Below are positions 48,199 to 59,397 of a DNA stretch of 64,000 nucleotides, piece after piece. Location of the stretch: NCBI GenBank assembly GCA_026214975.1, contig CM047806.1:99999832-100063831 (forward strand), given 5' to 3'. Every line of letters begins with the position of its first letter. Position 1 is the stretch's first letter. The notes beneath the pieces are model-generated. The model had not been told where the DNA came from. It was given only the letters and a program-made list of their open reading frames with translations, and ran no database searches. The stretch comes from Gentiana macrophylla. Taxonomy: Eukaryota; Streptophyta; Magnoliopsida; Gentianales; Gentianaceae. Both the position numbers and the translations under genes were made by a program.

Positions 48199-48525
48199 TA
48201 TTGGATCATTAATGCAACATAGGGATTATATGTGATAAATTATTTATTATGGACTGTCAATAATGATTAGCCCGATATAAAAGTGATCTAATACGGTTAT
48301 GGTTATTGAGTTATAATGTATCACTAGGGTGTGGACCTTTAATGTGTATAAACTCAGAGGTAAATTTCTGTTTTGCGATAGGTAAAACTGGAAATGCCTA
48401 ATATATAAATTTCACTATATAAGGAGGGTTGTGGTCCCTAGGTCACACACCTATTCTCAACTCTTCTGTCTCCAATCTAGAGAGATTATAGAGGGTTTCA
48501 GGGGGGTTCTCTGACCAGTTCCAGT
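48199..48525 (+). repeat. E9 5' LTR, truncated
   Basis: It matches the first two thirds of the 3' LTR, starting TATTGGATCATTAAT (3' LTR: TGTTGGATCATTAAT). A TATA-like CTATATAAGGAGG lies at about 48415. The last 160 bp and the primer site are missing; the inverted segment starts at 48526. Confidence 0.85.
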
Positions 48526-51500
48526 AAATCCCTTAATGACGACAAACCTTATATCTTTTGACATTACCATTTGAATCCCTCTTGGTCTAAAATGTCCATT
48601 TACAACCAATGAGTTTCGATCCTTCTGATAATGTTAGAAGATCCTAAATGTCATTGTCCTTTATGGACTTCATCTCTTATTGCATAACCTCAATCCACTT
48701 ATGGGACTTAGAGCTTTCCATTGCTTGGGGAATGGTAATCGGATCGTCCTCCATAATGTCAGGATCCTTATGCTTAAGGAAGTAAACAATATAATCATAC
48801 TGAATTGTTGACCTCAATTCTTTAGTGGAGTTCCTATGTTGCGGTGTCACTGATTTCTCATATGATACCTCATATGCTCATGTTGTTCCTGTATATGTTC
48901 TTGAGGATGTTGAGGTTGCCTAATTGGAAGTTCAAGAATGTTTTCATAAACTATATCTGGCAATAGTATACATCCCATTTGGGAAAACAATTGTTACCAA
49001 CTACCACTATAGGGAGAGTTATAGTAGGCTCTTCTTTAAAGACAATATTTCATACCTTATCTTCCCCAACCCCCCAACTCAATATCCTCAAGGAACCTTT
49101 AAGATCCCGTCTAATAGGGGAAAAAATGAAACTATGACCATAGAATTTAAAACCTCTGGATCTCTTAAAAAAACACCACATTACATAACAATTTACCATT
49201 CTTGAGTCCAATTTTCTTTCCTTTGGTTTATAAGCCCTACCCTTAGTTGGACAACCTCCAATATGATTACACCAAATACTAGTTTTTCCCAGTCCATATT
49301 TCATATGGGGTTTTGGTTACTATTGTAATGAGGATTTATTTAGTATGAGAGCTGCTAACTTTAATTTTCATAATGACATGTATCTCACTATTATAGGCAA
49401 TTAAATATCGAATGAACGTCTTTGAATTTGATATTCTACATTGCTGCAATTCCAAGATACCATAGGGAATAGATAGCAAGTGGCCATATATATCAATTCT
49501 AGGACATTCTAGAGAATAAACACAAAATCTCCTTATATTGGTTTGTTACCCCATAATATATACAACCTCCCCAGACAAAACCATCTGACATATCAAGGGG
49601 ACCAAATATTCCATCTAGCACAAGCATTTATATTCCCTTTTGAGAATTTTCCTTAAATGCTAATGCCAAACCATATAGGAACCATCAATTTTGATTTATG
49701 CCATTAAAACTAAAAGCAGGGTGTTATTAAAGATACAATGGTATCTACCAAATCTAGAATATCACCGAAAACCAAATGATTAGAACATATTTTATCCGAA
49801 TACTGGAAAGGTATCATTCTTAATTGAACAAGAATATCCTGATTTTTCCAATAAAGAAATGAAAAAAAAACTGAATTCCGCCATAAAGAAGTCTTGATAG
49901 GTCTCTTCCAAGTCTTGAAAATGTTCAAACTTCGGTAACAATCTAGTGTCTGAATAGCCTTAAACTAATTGCATTAGCATCACCCACAAAGACGTATCTT
50001 TCAACAACAACTCGTGATTGATAATGCTAGTTACTCTGCATATTCACGCTTAAGTGCATAGAAGCATCCGAATCTATCCACCAAGTGTGTTCAGGCACAT
50101 AAATAAACTCAACCCCTTAACAAACCAGAAAAGGAAAATTATCTCTATTTTCTAAGCATGATACATCAAGCAATCTTTTGTTGTGTTCCTGGCTATTGGC
50201 ATAAGAAACAACCAATATCCTTATGTTGTCACTTTTGCCCCTAATGTTGAATACTAGCAGCTTCCTTAAACTTAAATTTTATTGTGTCATTACCTTTAAT
50301 GGTGGCCATATTTAGCACTTTCTGGTTGCTCAAATTTCAATCATTCGGCTTCTTGCACTCGATGGGAAATCAATTTCTTCAACTCCCACTATTCCTTATA
50401 TCGGTTATAACCGACATTCAATTACCATATTGTGCATGAAGAGAAAGAATGGTAAATTGCACCAGAAGGCCATCATGGATATCCAAATCAAAGACCTGAA
50501 GTTTGGAAATCAGATGAGCCATTTACAGAGTGTGCCCCTTATGTTGCATTAGCCCTTGTGCCTTACAGAGACTAACTTAGACATAGAAAGGTATGCCTCG
50601 TCTTTCTCTTCCTGGACATTATGCAACTCTATTGAATATAAAATTTTATAAATAGTCATAATAATCCTTATGCCACTTTTAAGAGTATCTAGAATGACTT
50701 CCTGCAAGATCACTTGACTCAACCTGTTTGATCACTCTCACTTCTCAAAGTAAAAATATGTTTGACTTTACTATCCAAACTGAGAGGTTTGAAAGGATCA
50801 TACCTAAATTTCAAGTCTAGATCCATGGTGACAGTGACAAGAACAAACTTGTTCTTTCTAACGCTTGAAGTCATAGACAATTAGTGGAGGAATATAATGC
50901 TTCAAGGAGCAAATATACTTTAAAGCAGAACTTAAAAGTAAATCCGAGATAACAACTCAATTGACCTTAAGTCACATATATAAGATCCGAAGAATATCCA
51001 TAATCAAACAATTTTATGATACATTTCTCGTCACAAGATACCGGCACGACATTAATATCTCATTTTTGGACGATAATATTAACTCGTAATTGACATCTTG
51101 GCGTAGTGATCAAACACTGACAGTAAATCTTGTCAAATAATAGACCAATATTTGGACTGTATCTATTACCCACATGGAAACCGAATAATTGTCACGTATT
51201 CATCATCACATGTGTATTTACAATTCTGCCAAATAGTACCCTTCCTTTGGGCCAAATACTATCTGCATGAATTTATAAAAACACAAACCATTTTACATCC
51301 TACCGTAAATCAATTTCCACGTAGAGCTCACTTTGGCGACATATCATTTCAACAAATCCAGTTAGAGACAAAATAGATGCAAAACAGCAATATATCAATG
51401 TTCGATTTTTATCGTAATAACCCTTTAAAGAAAAGGTCTACCAAAATTGGGTTTGCTTTAATTTTTTTTTCGGATCTTACCATAATACCTTATATGGACA

Positions 51501-51595
51501 TATTATTGAATAAAATATCTAACTTAAATGATGTCCAAAAAAAATATTACCTAAATACAATACGTAACGTATGTCACAAAAAAGAGTATTAATTA
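48526..51595 (-). pseudogene. E9 inverted segment: Copia Gag, protease, integrase, RT start
   Basis: Minus strand, right to left. A leader is at 51595-50890. Gag starts near 50870 with SSVRKNKFVLVTVTMDLDL and breaks quickly. The protease reads WWIDSDASMHLS near 50082-50048 (Copia consensus has G for the second D). A gag-preintegrase and integrase piece includes GPLDMSDGFVWGG (about 49605-49565), and the integrase C-terminal part reads KERKLDSRMVNCYV and RSRGFKFYGH at 49230-49135. The RT beginning is at 48890-48526 (KSHKWIEVM, GCKWTF-like). Most of the integrase core is deleted. Many stops are present. Confidence 0.8.
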
Positions 51596-51599
51596 GGCC

Positions 51600-53305
51600 G
51601 AAACATGAGCATATGAGGTACCACATGAGAAATCAGTGACACCGCAACATAGTAACTCCACTAGAGAATTGAGGTCAACAATTCAGTATGATTTTATTGT
51701 TTACCTCTTTAAGCATAAGGATCCTGGCATTATGGAGGGCGATCCAGTTACCATTCCCCCAAGCCATGGAAAGCTCTAAGTCTCATAAGTGGGTGAGGTT
51801 ATGCAATAAAGATGAAGTCCATAATGGACAATGACATTTAGGATCTTCTAACATTATCAGAAGGATCGAAACCCATTGGTTGTAAATGGACATTTTAGAC
51901 CAAGAGGGATTCAGATGGTAATGTGGAAAGATATAAGGTTTGTCTTGTCATTAAGGGCTTTACTCAAAAAGAGCATATATTATAAAAGGCTTTGTCTCTA
52001 GTTTCTTTGAAAGGCCCTTTCAGTATATTTATGGCTCTACTTGCTTATATGGATTATGAGTTACATTAGATGAATGTAAAGACAATGTTTGTCAGTGGTG
52101 ACATTGATGAAACATTCATTCGGTGCTTCCAGAAAACTTTGCATTTGGTGACGCAAAGAATATGGTTTGCAAAATAAAGAAATCCATCTACGGACTCAAA
52201 CGATTTTCCGTTAATGGTATGTTAGATTTCATCAAATCATTGTCTCATTTGGTTTTAGTCAAATTAAGCTTGATCAATGTATCTACCATAAAGTTTGTGG
52301 GAGTAGGTTCATACCTTGGTTTGACATGTTGATGATTACGGTAATGATATAGACTCTTAGCAAGAAACTAAATCTTTTCTCTCGTCCGGCTTTGAGTTGA
52401 AAGATTTAGGTGACACGATCGATTTTGGGATCCATGTATATCGGGATTATTCACGATGTATTATTGGATCATTACAAATAGACTATATCGATAAAGTTTT
52501 CTTAAGAGATTCGACATCTTTGGATTGTAATCCACATGGTACTAGTGTGCATAAAGCGATAAGTTCGAGTCTCAAGCTGTGCCACTTTTATAATGATTCA
52601 AAGTATGAGAAATGCGAGAAGATTCCCATTAATTCATTTATTGGGAGTCTAATATAATGCTTAGGTTTATGCGTGTCAAGTTATTGCATACTTTTCGATT
52701 AGGTTGAGAAGATTCTTAAAAGATTCTGGAAATGGTCATTTGGTATACTGACTAAGATTCTATAAGTTTATAAAGTACTTACAAAAAAACAAAATATAGG
52801 ATGCTCACATTTCTGGAGTCAGAAAAGTTAGAGATCATTCGGTATACTGACTAAGATTTTGGTGGATGTAAAGATACATTTAAATCCACATAAGGTTATG
52901 TCTTCATTTTGTCAAAAGAAGTTGTTTTTCTGAAAAGTGCTAAGCAGACACTTATGAATTATTTGACTTTGGAGACAAAATTCGGGGCTTTTGAAGCCAC
53001 TAGTGATAGGATATGGATGTGGAAGACTTATTTCGGGCTGCGAGTTTTTGGTCATATAAGAACAATTAAGGATTCTTATGATAATAATTCCGCGGTGTTT
53101 TAATCCTAACAACAAGAACTTATCAATGTTTGAGAACTTTTATATAATGTTCATAGTTGTTAAAGATAGAGTTCAAAGTGGAAGGGTGTCTATTGAAATT
53201 ATGATGACAAACTTGATTATTGTGGATCCACTCACTAAGGGACAACCACCCAAGATGATTGAGCATACTGCTCATATGGGTGTCATGTCAGTTAAGGATA
53301 CTTAG
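51600..53305 (+). pseudogene. E9 Copia reverse transcriptase and RNase H, broken
   Basis: Plus strand. It starts with the same 365-bp RT beginning that is inverted at 48526. Then come VCLVIKGFTQKE (about 51935-51970), a MDVKTAF-like block (about 52073), NMVCKIKKSIYGLKR (52152-52205), VDD of the catalytic box at 52328-52336 with H before it, and MKDLGDTIDFGIHVYRD (52397-52450). RNase H text includes LKSAKQTLMNYLTLETKFGA (52924-52985) and the end VDPLTKGQPPKMIEHTAHMG (53218-53280). This is standard Copia order, with several frameshifts. Confidence 0.87.
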
Positions 53306-53750
53306 GTATAGTGGGAGTTTGTAATTGATAACATTTGTTTCTATGTAGACACATTTTTCAGTTGTTTTGATTTAAAGTAAAAATTACGATTCTGATTCAC
53401 GTTTTGTTTGCGAAATTAGAGTTTCGGTTATTTCACACTTTGATCTCGATATATGGTTTGATCTCACTAAAGTTTAAGGTGGACCAGTTGGAAATGTACA
53501 TGTTAAGATCACATGTCCTATTATTTTCCATGCTATGCATCCACATCATGATCCATGTCATTCAGTTTTGTTAGCATACGTGATCATTGATGGGTCCCGT
53601 CACGATAGATGTGACAAAGGCCGCTTTGGTCCTATGATGATGGGATTGATGGACATGATTGTTATTGATACATTTTTTATGACGACAGCAAAGTTGAGCG
53701 CTCATTCGTTTATCTAGTGATAAATAATTTTAAGGTTACACATATAGCCC

Positions 53751-53761
53751 AAGTGGGAGAT
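53751..53761 (+). promoter_or_regulatory. E9 polypurine tract
   Basis: AAGTGGGAGAT directly abuts the 3' LTR, the usual form in plant Copia elements. Confidence 0.88.
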
Positions 53762-54255
53762 TGTTGGATCATTAATCCAACGTTGGGCTTATATGTGAAA
53801 TAATTATTTATTAGGGACTGTCAATAATGATTAGCCCGATATAAAAGTGATCTAATACGGTTATGGTTATTGGGCTATAATGTATCACTAGGGTGTGGAC
53901 CTTTAATGTGTAGAAACACGGAGGTAAATTTCTGTTTTGTGATGGGTAACACTGGAAATGTCTAATATACAAATTTCACTATATAAGGAGGGTTGCGGTC
54001 CCTAGGTCATACACCTATCTACTCTCTTCTGACCTCATTATCATATTGATAAAATACAAGGAATTCTAAAGGGCTCCTCTGAAAATTACTAGAAGGTGTG
54101 TAGATCTAGAAGACCGATCCTACAACACCTAGGGTGATTTCCGCTGCTATGGATTCAGGTATGTTTGCACTTTAAAGATATGTTTTGATTCTCAATAGTT
54201 TTGCATAATCGATCCAGGGGTAATGTGATTGAATCATATAAGGCTAATTCTAACA
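53762..54255 (+). repeat. E9 3' LTR
   Basis: 494 bp from TGTTGGATC to TTCTAACA. The TATA-like CTATATAAGGAGG lies near 53978. It is followed by CCAAC, the right target copy, and then the right half of the MITE. Confidence 0.88.
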
Positions 54256-54382
54256 CCAACAGCTACTTAAAGGGCATATGTGTAAAATATTTGATCATTT
54301 GATAGGACTCAAAGTATTAACTACACTTTTCTTAATCTGTGTGAAAAGACAAACTAAACAAATAAATGGGACGGAGGGAATA

Positions 54383-54690
54383 GTAAACATACCGGTGACG
54401 GACGCCCATGGTTAGCTATGGGTCTTAATGCAAATTTGTATTATATGTGAAATAATTATTATTATGATACGTTAAATATAAACTCGATTTAAAAATGACA
54501 CATGACAATTTTTTGGTTATTGCTGTAATCAAATGTATCTATTAGGCAATGAAGTTCTAATGATGGGTTAAAACAAAAATACCTAAAAGTATAGTCCTTA
54601 TCTCTAGCTCACAAACTTGTCATTTTATGCTTACTCCTATTATTAGAAAGAAAATGGAAGATTTTCGAGAGTTCTTTGAAGAGTCTGTGT
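54383..54690. other. Unassigned sequence between MITE and LINE fragment
   Basis: AT-rich, with no gene recognised. A phrase around 54540-54620 (TGATGGGTTAAAACAAAAAT, then CTAAAAGTATAGTCC) resembles parts of the E9 LTR, so this may be a decayed relative. It would be continuous with the sequence left of 48045 before the MITE inserted. Confidence 0.3.
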
Positions 54691-54699
54691 AGGTATAGA

Positions 54700-55440
54700 A
54701 TATTGATGGATTGGCTGGATGGGTTTACTGCTACCTTTTTTCAAGTGTGTTGGGATGTTATTGGTACAGATGTTTTTGAGGCATAAAAAAAGTGGGCGCA
54801 TTGAGCTGGAAGGACATTAGGCCGGTTTCTTTGTGCACGGTTTTATTAAATATATATCATAAATTTTTGTGGCTCGAATTAACATGTTTATGCCCTGTTT
54901 AGTCTCCAAGATGAAAAGTGGTTTTGTTCCAGGAAGATATATTATAGACAATATCTTGGTTGCTCAAGATCTTGCTCATGATTTCAGGAAGAAAACCTGT
55001 CATGAAATATTTTCTAAAACATGAAATGGAAAAAGCCTATGATAGAGTGGAGTGATACTTCCTTTTGAATATGTTGCTTGCGTCACGGCTTCCAAGAAAA
55101 GGCAGTGGGCTTGATATATCATTTGATTGGTACTTATTGGATTTCCGTTATGGTTAATAGGATGTTTTTCGTTCTTCCAGGGGCGGCTGATTAGTTTAAT
55201 GGAGCGAAATCCGGTGCTTAAATTTCTATCATCGAGGATGTGGATCCTATAGCCCGGCGTGGCAGATGATGTGGTAGTTTTCAACGAGATGTCATAAAGA
55301 GACCTTCAACCGTTTGCGATTTTCTTCAAGAATATGAGGCAATATCGGGGTAGAAGGTAAGCAGGTTAAAGTACTTTTATAGCCAGCGGCTTGTTCCTAC
55401 CACGAGGTTCGGTCTATTCTATTTTGGGGTTCATGAAAGA
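54700..55440 (+). pseudogene. E11: L1-type LINE reverse transcriptase fragment
   Basis: Readable in shifting plus-strand frames: RPVSLCTVLL (about 54822), SKMKSGFVPGRYIIDNILVA (54905-54965), a MEKAYDRVEW segment (about 55025-55055), an ARGVRQGDPLSP-equivalent region that is poorly kept near 55180, then DDVVVFNEMS (55268-55297) with the catalytic DD, and a GFMKELGHFPYLG end (about 55425-55460). The block order is that of plant L1 LINE RT. Only about 740 bp survive, without endonuclease or 3' tail. It is inactive and terminated by the E12 LTR. Confidence 0.8.
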
Positions 55441-55468
55441 ATTAGGCCATTTTCCGTACCTCGGTGCA

Positions 55469-57208
55469 TGATGAGAGTCAACCTTACTATACTCCGATGC
55501 ACGTTTTAACACCCGTTTACGACAATTTTGGCTCATTTTAGGTACTTCTAGACCAATTAAAGGGTAAAATCGCATTGCATGCTCACTTAGAGGTGAACCA
55601 TAACATAGACGGGAAACCTTGGCATTTTACGGTGTTTTTAACCCTATTCAAGTCCTATCTTTCTTGCGGAATTACGCCCGGCCTGTTGGTTGTCATTTGA
55701 AATGCGGGAAATGGGTGACTCGTGAGCGTGGGAGACAAGGAATGAGGTTTAGAAAGGCAAAACCAATGCTCAGGATTGGAAGAACTGAGGGAAATGTGAA
55801 GAGTGTGAAGTTTGAAATGTTTAGCGCGTGCCAAATAAGATCGGAGTGCGCTTTGGGGAAACAAAATGATATAATTTGGAAGTTTCAAGCTTGGCGCGTG
55901 CCAAGGTTGTTCAGCGCACGCTGTAGGCAACCAGAATGATCAGCAAGTTCCTGACAATGTTCAGCACGCGCCAAGAGCTTTAGCAGGCACTAAGAGGAAA
56001 CATCAACATTCAGCATGTCTCTGATCAGGTTCAGCGCACGCCAAGGAAGGTCAAGGGCGCGCCGAAAGCCTAATAGAATCGAATCCAACCTTGTTCTGCT
56101 GCTTTAAGCGAACCCAAATGTTCAGCAAGCGCGCGCCAAAGCCAATTTTCTGCACATATTTTGAGGACGTATAAATATATTTTTGGACAGATTTTAGACA
56201 CACATCTTATGGCATACTTTTAGGCTGAGATCCACTTTAGCCGAATTTCACAATTTTGATCCTTAGATTCACTCTTTACACAATATTCTCTTAGATTAAA
56301 CTTCTTCAAGCTTACATTCTAGCTCACTCTTTGGATTTTTATCATTTTGAAGTCTTCTTCTTCCCCAATTGACAATGGGTTTGTATTGGATTGAAGTAAT
56401 CTTAACTTTTTTGCATTTTGGTAATTAATTCCATTTCCTTTTCTGTTTATGACTTTAATTTCTTGTTTGATTCTTGCTTTTGTAGTTATAATGAGTAGCT
56501 AAATATTTACATAGCTAATTCATGTAAATATTGATGAAATCCCCCTTTAATTGATGAAGTTGGAATGGGCAGTGCTTAATTGTAGATGTATCGACGAATC
56601 TGAGTCTTAGAACTTCTTCTTAATGCTTGATTTAGCTTGTACACCTAGTTCATAAACACACACACCACTTTTATAAATGTATGTTACGAAGGAGTGTGAG
56701 AAAAAGGGTTCTTAGATCGTTATTTACAATTGGTGAGTTGTTTAGATTCATTTGGGTATGAGATTTGTCGGTGTGAATCGAGCGGCTCTAGTTCTTAATC
56801 TTGTTTCGGTCAATTAAATTCTTAAAGGAGAACTGTTGAACCGGTCAAATGGTGTTTGATTGTTGCATGAACTTACACTACTTTAGGAGTTCGCACCCAC
56901 GAATGAGTCGATATATTTGTTATGTTGGTTGGTTGGTTGGTAATACTCATTCTCGATTAATCGATTAGAGAGGCGAAAGTAAAAAATTGGATCATGGTTT
57001 GGCTATGTTTATTTCTCTTTTATCATTAGTTTACATTACATTCTAGTGTTAATTAAAACGTGATCCACCTTCGATTAACCTAAACTAATTTCGAAAATGA
57101 CTCCGGTACTCGATTGATTCCTCTTGGGATATGACCTTGCTTTCCACTATCTTTGCATCAACACTGGTACCTTTGCATTATCGTTAGACGCCACTATTTC
57201 GGTCACCA
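55469..57208 (+). repeat. E12: Tat/Athila-like LTR with GCGCACGCC motif array
   Basis: Proposed limits are TGATGAGAG at 55469 and CACCA at 57208. Just after, TTTTCTGCAGCCGTTAGGCTG (57211-57231, first base shared) looks like a decayed tRNA-Asp type primer site. At 55830-56140 there are about eight copies of AGCGC(A/G)CGCCAA-like motifs. A TATA-like CGTATAAATATA follows at 56169-56180, then an AT-rich downstream part. A TTGG microsatellite is at about 56928-56942. No coding region belongs to it, so it is a solo or truncated LTR. The left border is uncertain. Confidence 0.65.
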
Positions 57209-57439
57209 AGTTTTCTGCAGCCGTTAGGCTGTTTTTATTTTATTTTTTGTGGTGTTTGTATCTTGTAGTGCATGACCTGAAGCTCCAAGGAACCTTGTAT
57301 ATATTCGTTCATAAGCGAGATTGAAATCATTGCTACACACCGAAACAGTTTACGAAACAAGGGAGTTTTAGTTGAAGATTTGGATATGTTATTTGAAGTA
57401 TAAGTTCAAGTTCTGAGGAATCGAGTATAGCTACGGGTA

Positions 57440-59397
57440 ATGAAGATCGTGATTATGATAGACATTATTTCTTGACCATTGTGGATGACAAAAGCAGATA
57501 TACTTGGGTATATCTCTTGAAAGAGAAGTCAGAGGTCAGACCTTTGATTATGTCCTTTTGCAATTATGTTTAGGCTCGGTTTAATGCTATTGTGAAAATT
57601 ATGAGAAGTGATAATGGTTTAGAGTTTCAAATGATTGAATACTATCTTTGAAAGAATATTGACCACCAAACTAGTTGTGTACACACACGAACAAAGCGGG
57701 GTAGTTGAGAGGAAGCATCAACATATTCTAAATATGGCTAGGGCTTTCAATTTTCAGTCTGGTCTACTACACCCTATTGAAGTTTTTGTGTCTTGCATGT
57801 TGTTAAAGCTATAAATATCACACCTACACCCTTGTTAGATAACAAGACCCCTCATTCATTCTATATAGCTGTGAACTTTGTGTACCTGATTTAAAGGTTT
57901 TTGGATGTCTTGTTTTTGCTGCCACTTTGCAAGCAAACAGAACCAAGTTTGATTCTAGGGCAAGAACTTGTGTAAATCTAGGGCAAGCTACTAATATTAA
58001 GGGAGGGATACACTCTGTTTGACTTTCACACTAGAGACATTTTTATATCTTGGAATGTTGTTTCCATGAGTTGGTTTCTCCACACTTATATACAGACATA
58101 GAAAATCACTTGAATACTACATGCTTGCCTATGCCTGATGATTTTGGTTTATCTAGTTCTAATGCACAATCTAGCAATTCAGCAGGTACTGAAACAAACA
58201 CTCAACTAGATACAAACTAGGGTTACGAGCAGTCATCATCTTTTCAATCCACTGATGCACAAGCTGTACAAAGAAGATCTTCTAGTCAAAAGCACAGACC
58301 TAATTATCTCAACCAGTATGTATGTGGTCAGGTGTCAGCCTCCACACCACATACTTTTCAAAAAAGTCTGAGTTATGCAAAAGTTTCTGACTCCTATAGA
58401 AAGTATGTACTATCCATATATACCATTAAGGAGCCAGACACTTATAATCATGCAGTCTTGCATCCAGAATGGAGAGAGGCAATGTAAAAAAGAAATAGAT
58501 GCTCTAGAAGCTACAAACACTTGGGAAATAGTGGATCTTCCACCTGAAAAAATCCAATTGACGGCAAATGGGTTTACAAGGTCAAGTACAAGGCTGATGG
58601 TTCAATAGAAATATATAAAGCTAGGTTGGTTGCAAAGGGCTACACACAAGCTTTTGGTATAGACAGTGGGGAGACTTTTTCTCCAATAGCAAAAGTCACA
58701 ACAATCAGAACTCTCCATGCTATTGCAGTTGCTAAAGATATGTTCCTACACCAATTGGATGTGAATAATGCCTTCCTGCATGGAGATTTATATGAGGAGG
58801 TGTATATGATGTCACCACAGGGTTATCAAACCAAGAAAAATCAAGTCTGCACGGTTGTCAAGTCCCTTTATGGACTGAAACAAGCTAGTAGACAATGGAA
58901 CTTTAATCTTACAGATGCTTTGGTGATCATGGCTATACTCAATCAAACATGACTACGAGTTTGTTCACAAAAGGTAATGGTGACAACTTCATTACAGCCT
59001 TGGTTTATGTAGATGATATAGTCCTTGCCAGCAAAAATATGGAGTTGATCAAAGAAGTGAAACGTCATTTGAACAAATTAATCCAAATAAAATATATTGG
59101 AGAGCTCAAATATTTTTTAGGTCTTGTAGTATCTAGAAGTCAAGCAGGATTTCTGTTTCCCAAAGAAAATATGTTGTTGGCCTCCTAGAAAAACATGGTT
59201 TTCTGGGCTATAAACCTGCTATCTCACCTATGCAGACCAAACAGCCTTTGCAACAAGGAGATTAAGAACTTATTCCTGACAGTAGTATCTACAGAAGCCT
59301 CATAGGTCAACTGCTTTATTTAAAATTCACAATATCACATATAAAGTTAACACCTAAAGTCAGTTCCTTGCTGCCCCTACTTGGCGATCTTTGGATC
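57440..59397 (+). pseudogene. E13: Copia integrase and reverse transcriptase fragment
   Basis: Plus strand. The integrase part shows HYFLTIVDDKSRYTWVYLL (57447-57505) with the first catalytic aspartate, MRSDNGLEFQ (57601-57630) with the second, and [15 protein letters not shown] (about 57700-57745) with the glutamate. RT starts near 58470 and shows [20 protein letters not shown] (about 58626-58685), [20 protein letters not shown] (58750-58808), [13 protein letters not shown] and the catalytic YVDD at 59006-59017, then GELKYFLGLVVSRSQ. The RNase H beginning stops at QFLAAPTW (about 59362-59385). At least five stops or shifts are present. The text resembles the Ale/Retrofit Copia lineage. LTRs and Gag are absent. 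Confidence 0.88.

Larger units (their letters stand above)
48199..54255 (+). mobile_element. E9: Copia element with inverted 5' half
   Basis: 6.06 kb, flanked by a perfect CCAAC duplication (48194-48198 and 54256-54260), so it moved as one unit. Both LTRs point right, but the 5' LTR is truncated and lacks the primer site. Between them, 48526-51595 carries leader, Gag, protease, integrase and the start of RT on the minus strand. From 51600, RT starts again on the plus strand and runs through RNase H to a polypurine tract. About 365 bp at the start of RT are present twice as an inverted repeat (48526-48890 against 51600-51970). The structure looks like a reverse-transcription product rather than later damage. 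Confidence 0.88.
48047..54380. mobile_element. E10: Stowaway-type MITE, split by E9
   Basis: The two outer parts are 48047-48198 and 54261-54380, joined as about 270 bp if E9 and one target copy are removed. The terminal repeats are CTCCCTCCGTCACATTAC on the left and ATGGGACGGAGGGAA on the right, flanked by TA on both sides (48045-48046 and 54381-54382). This is the Stowaway/mariner signature. It has no coding capacity. The interior includes the CCCGAAATAATTGTCC phrase common in plant Stowaways. Confidence 0.85.

Noticed and set aside
55619..55939. 106-codon plus-strand frame and its minus-strand partner
   Set aside because: Both lie in the U3 motif array of the E12 LTR. GC-rich repeats reduce stop codons, and no domain is seen.
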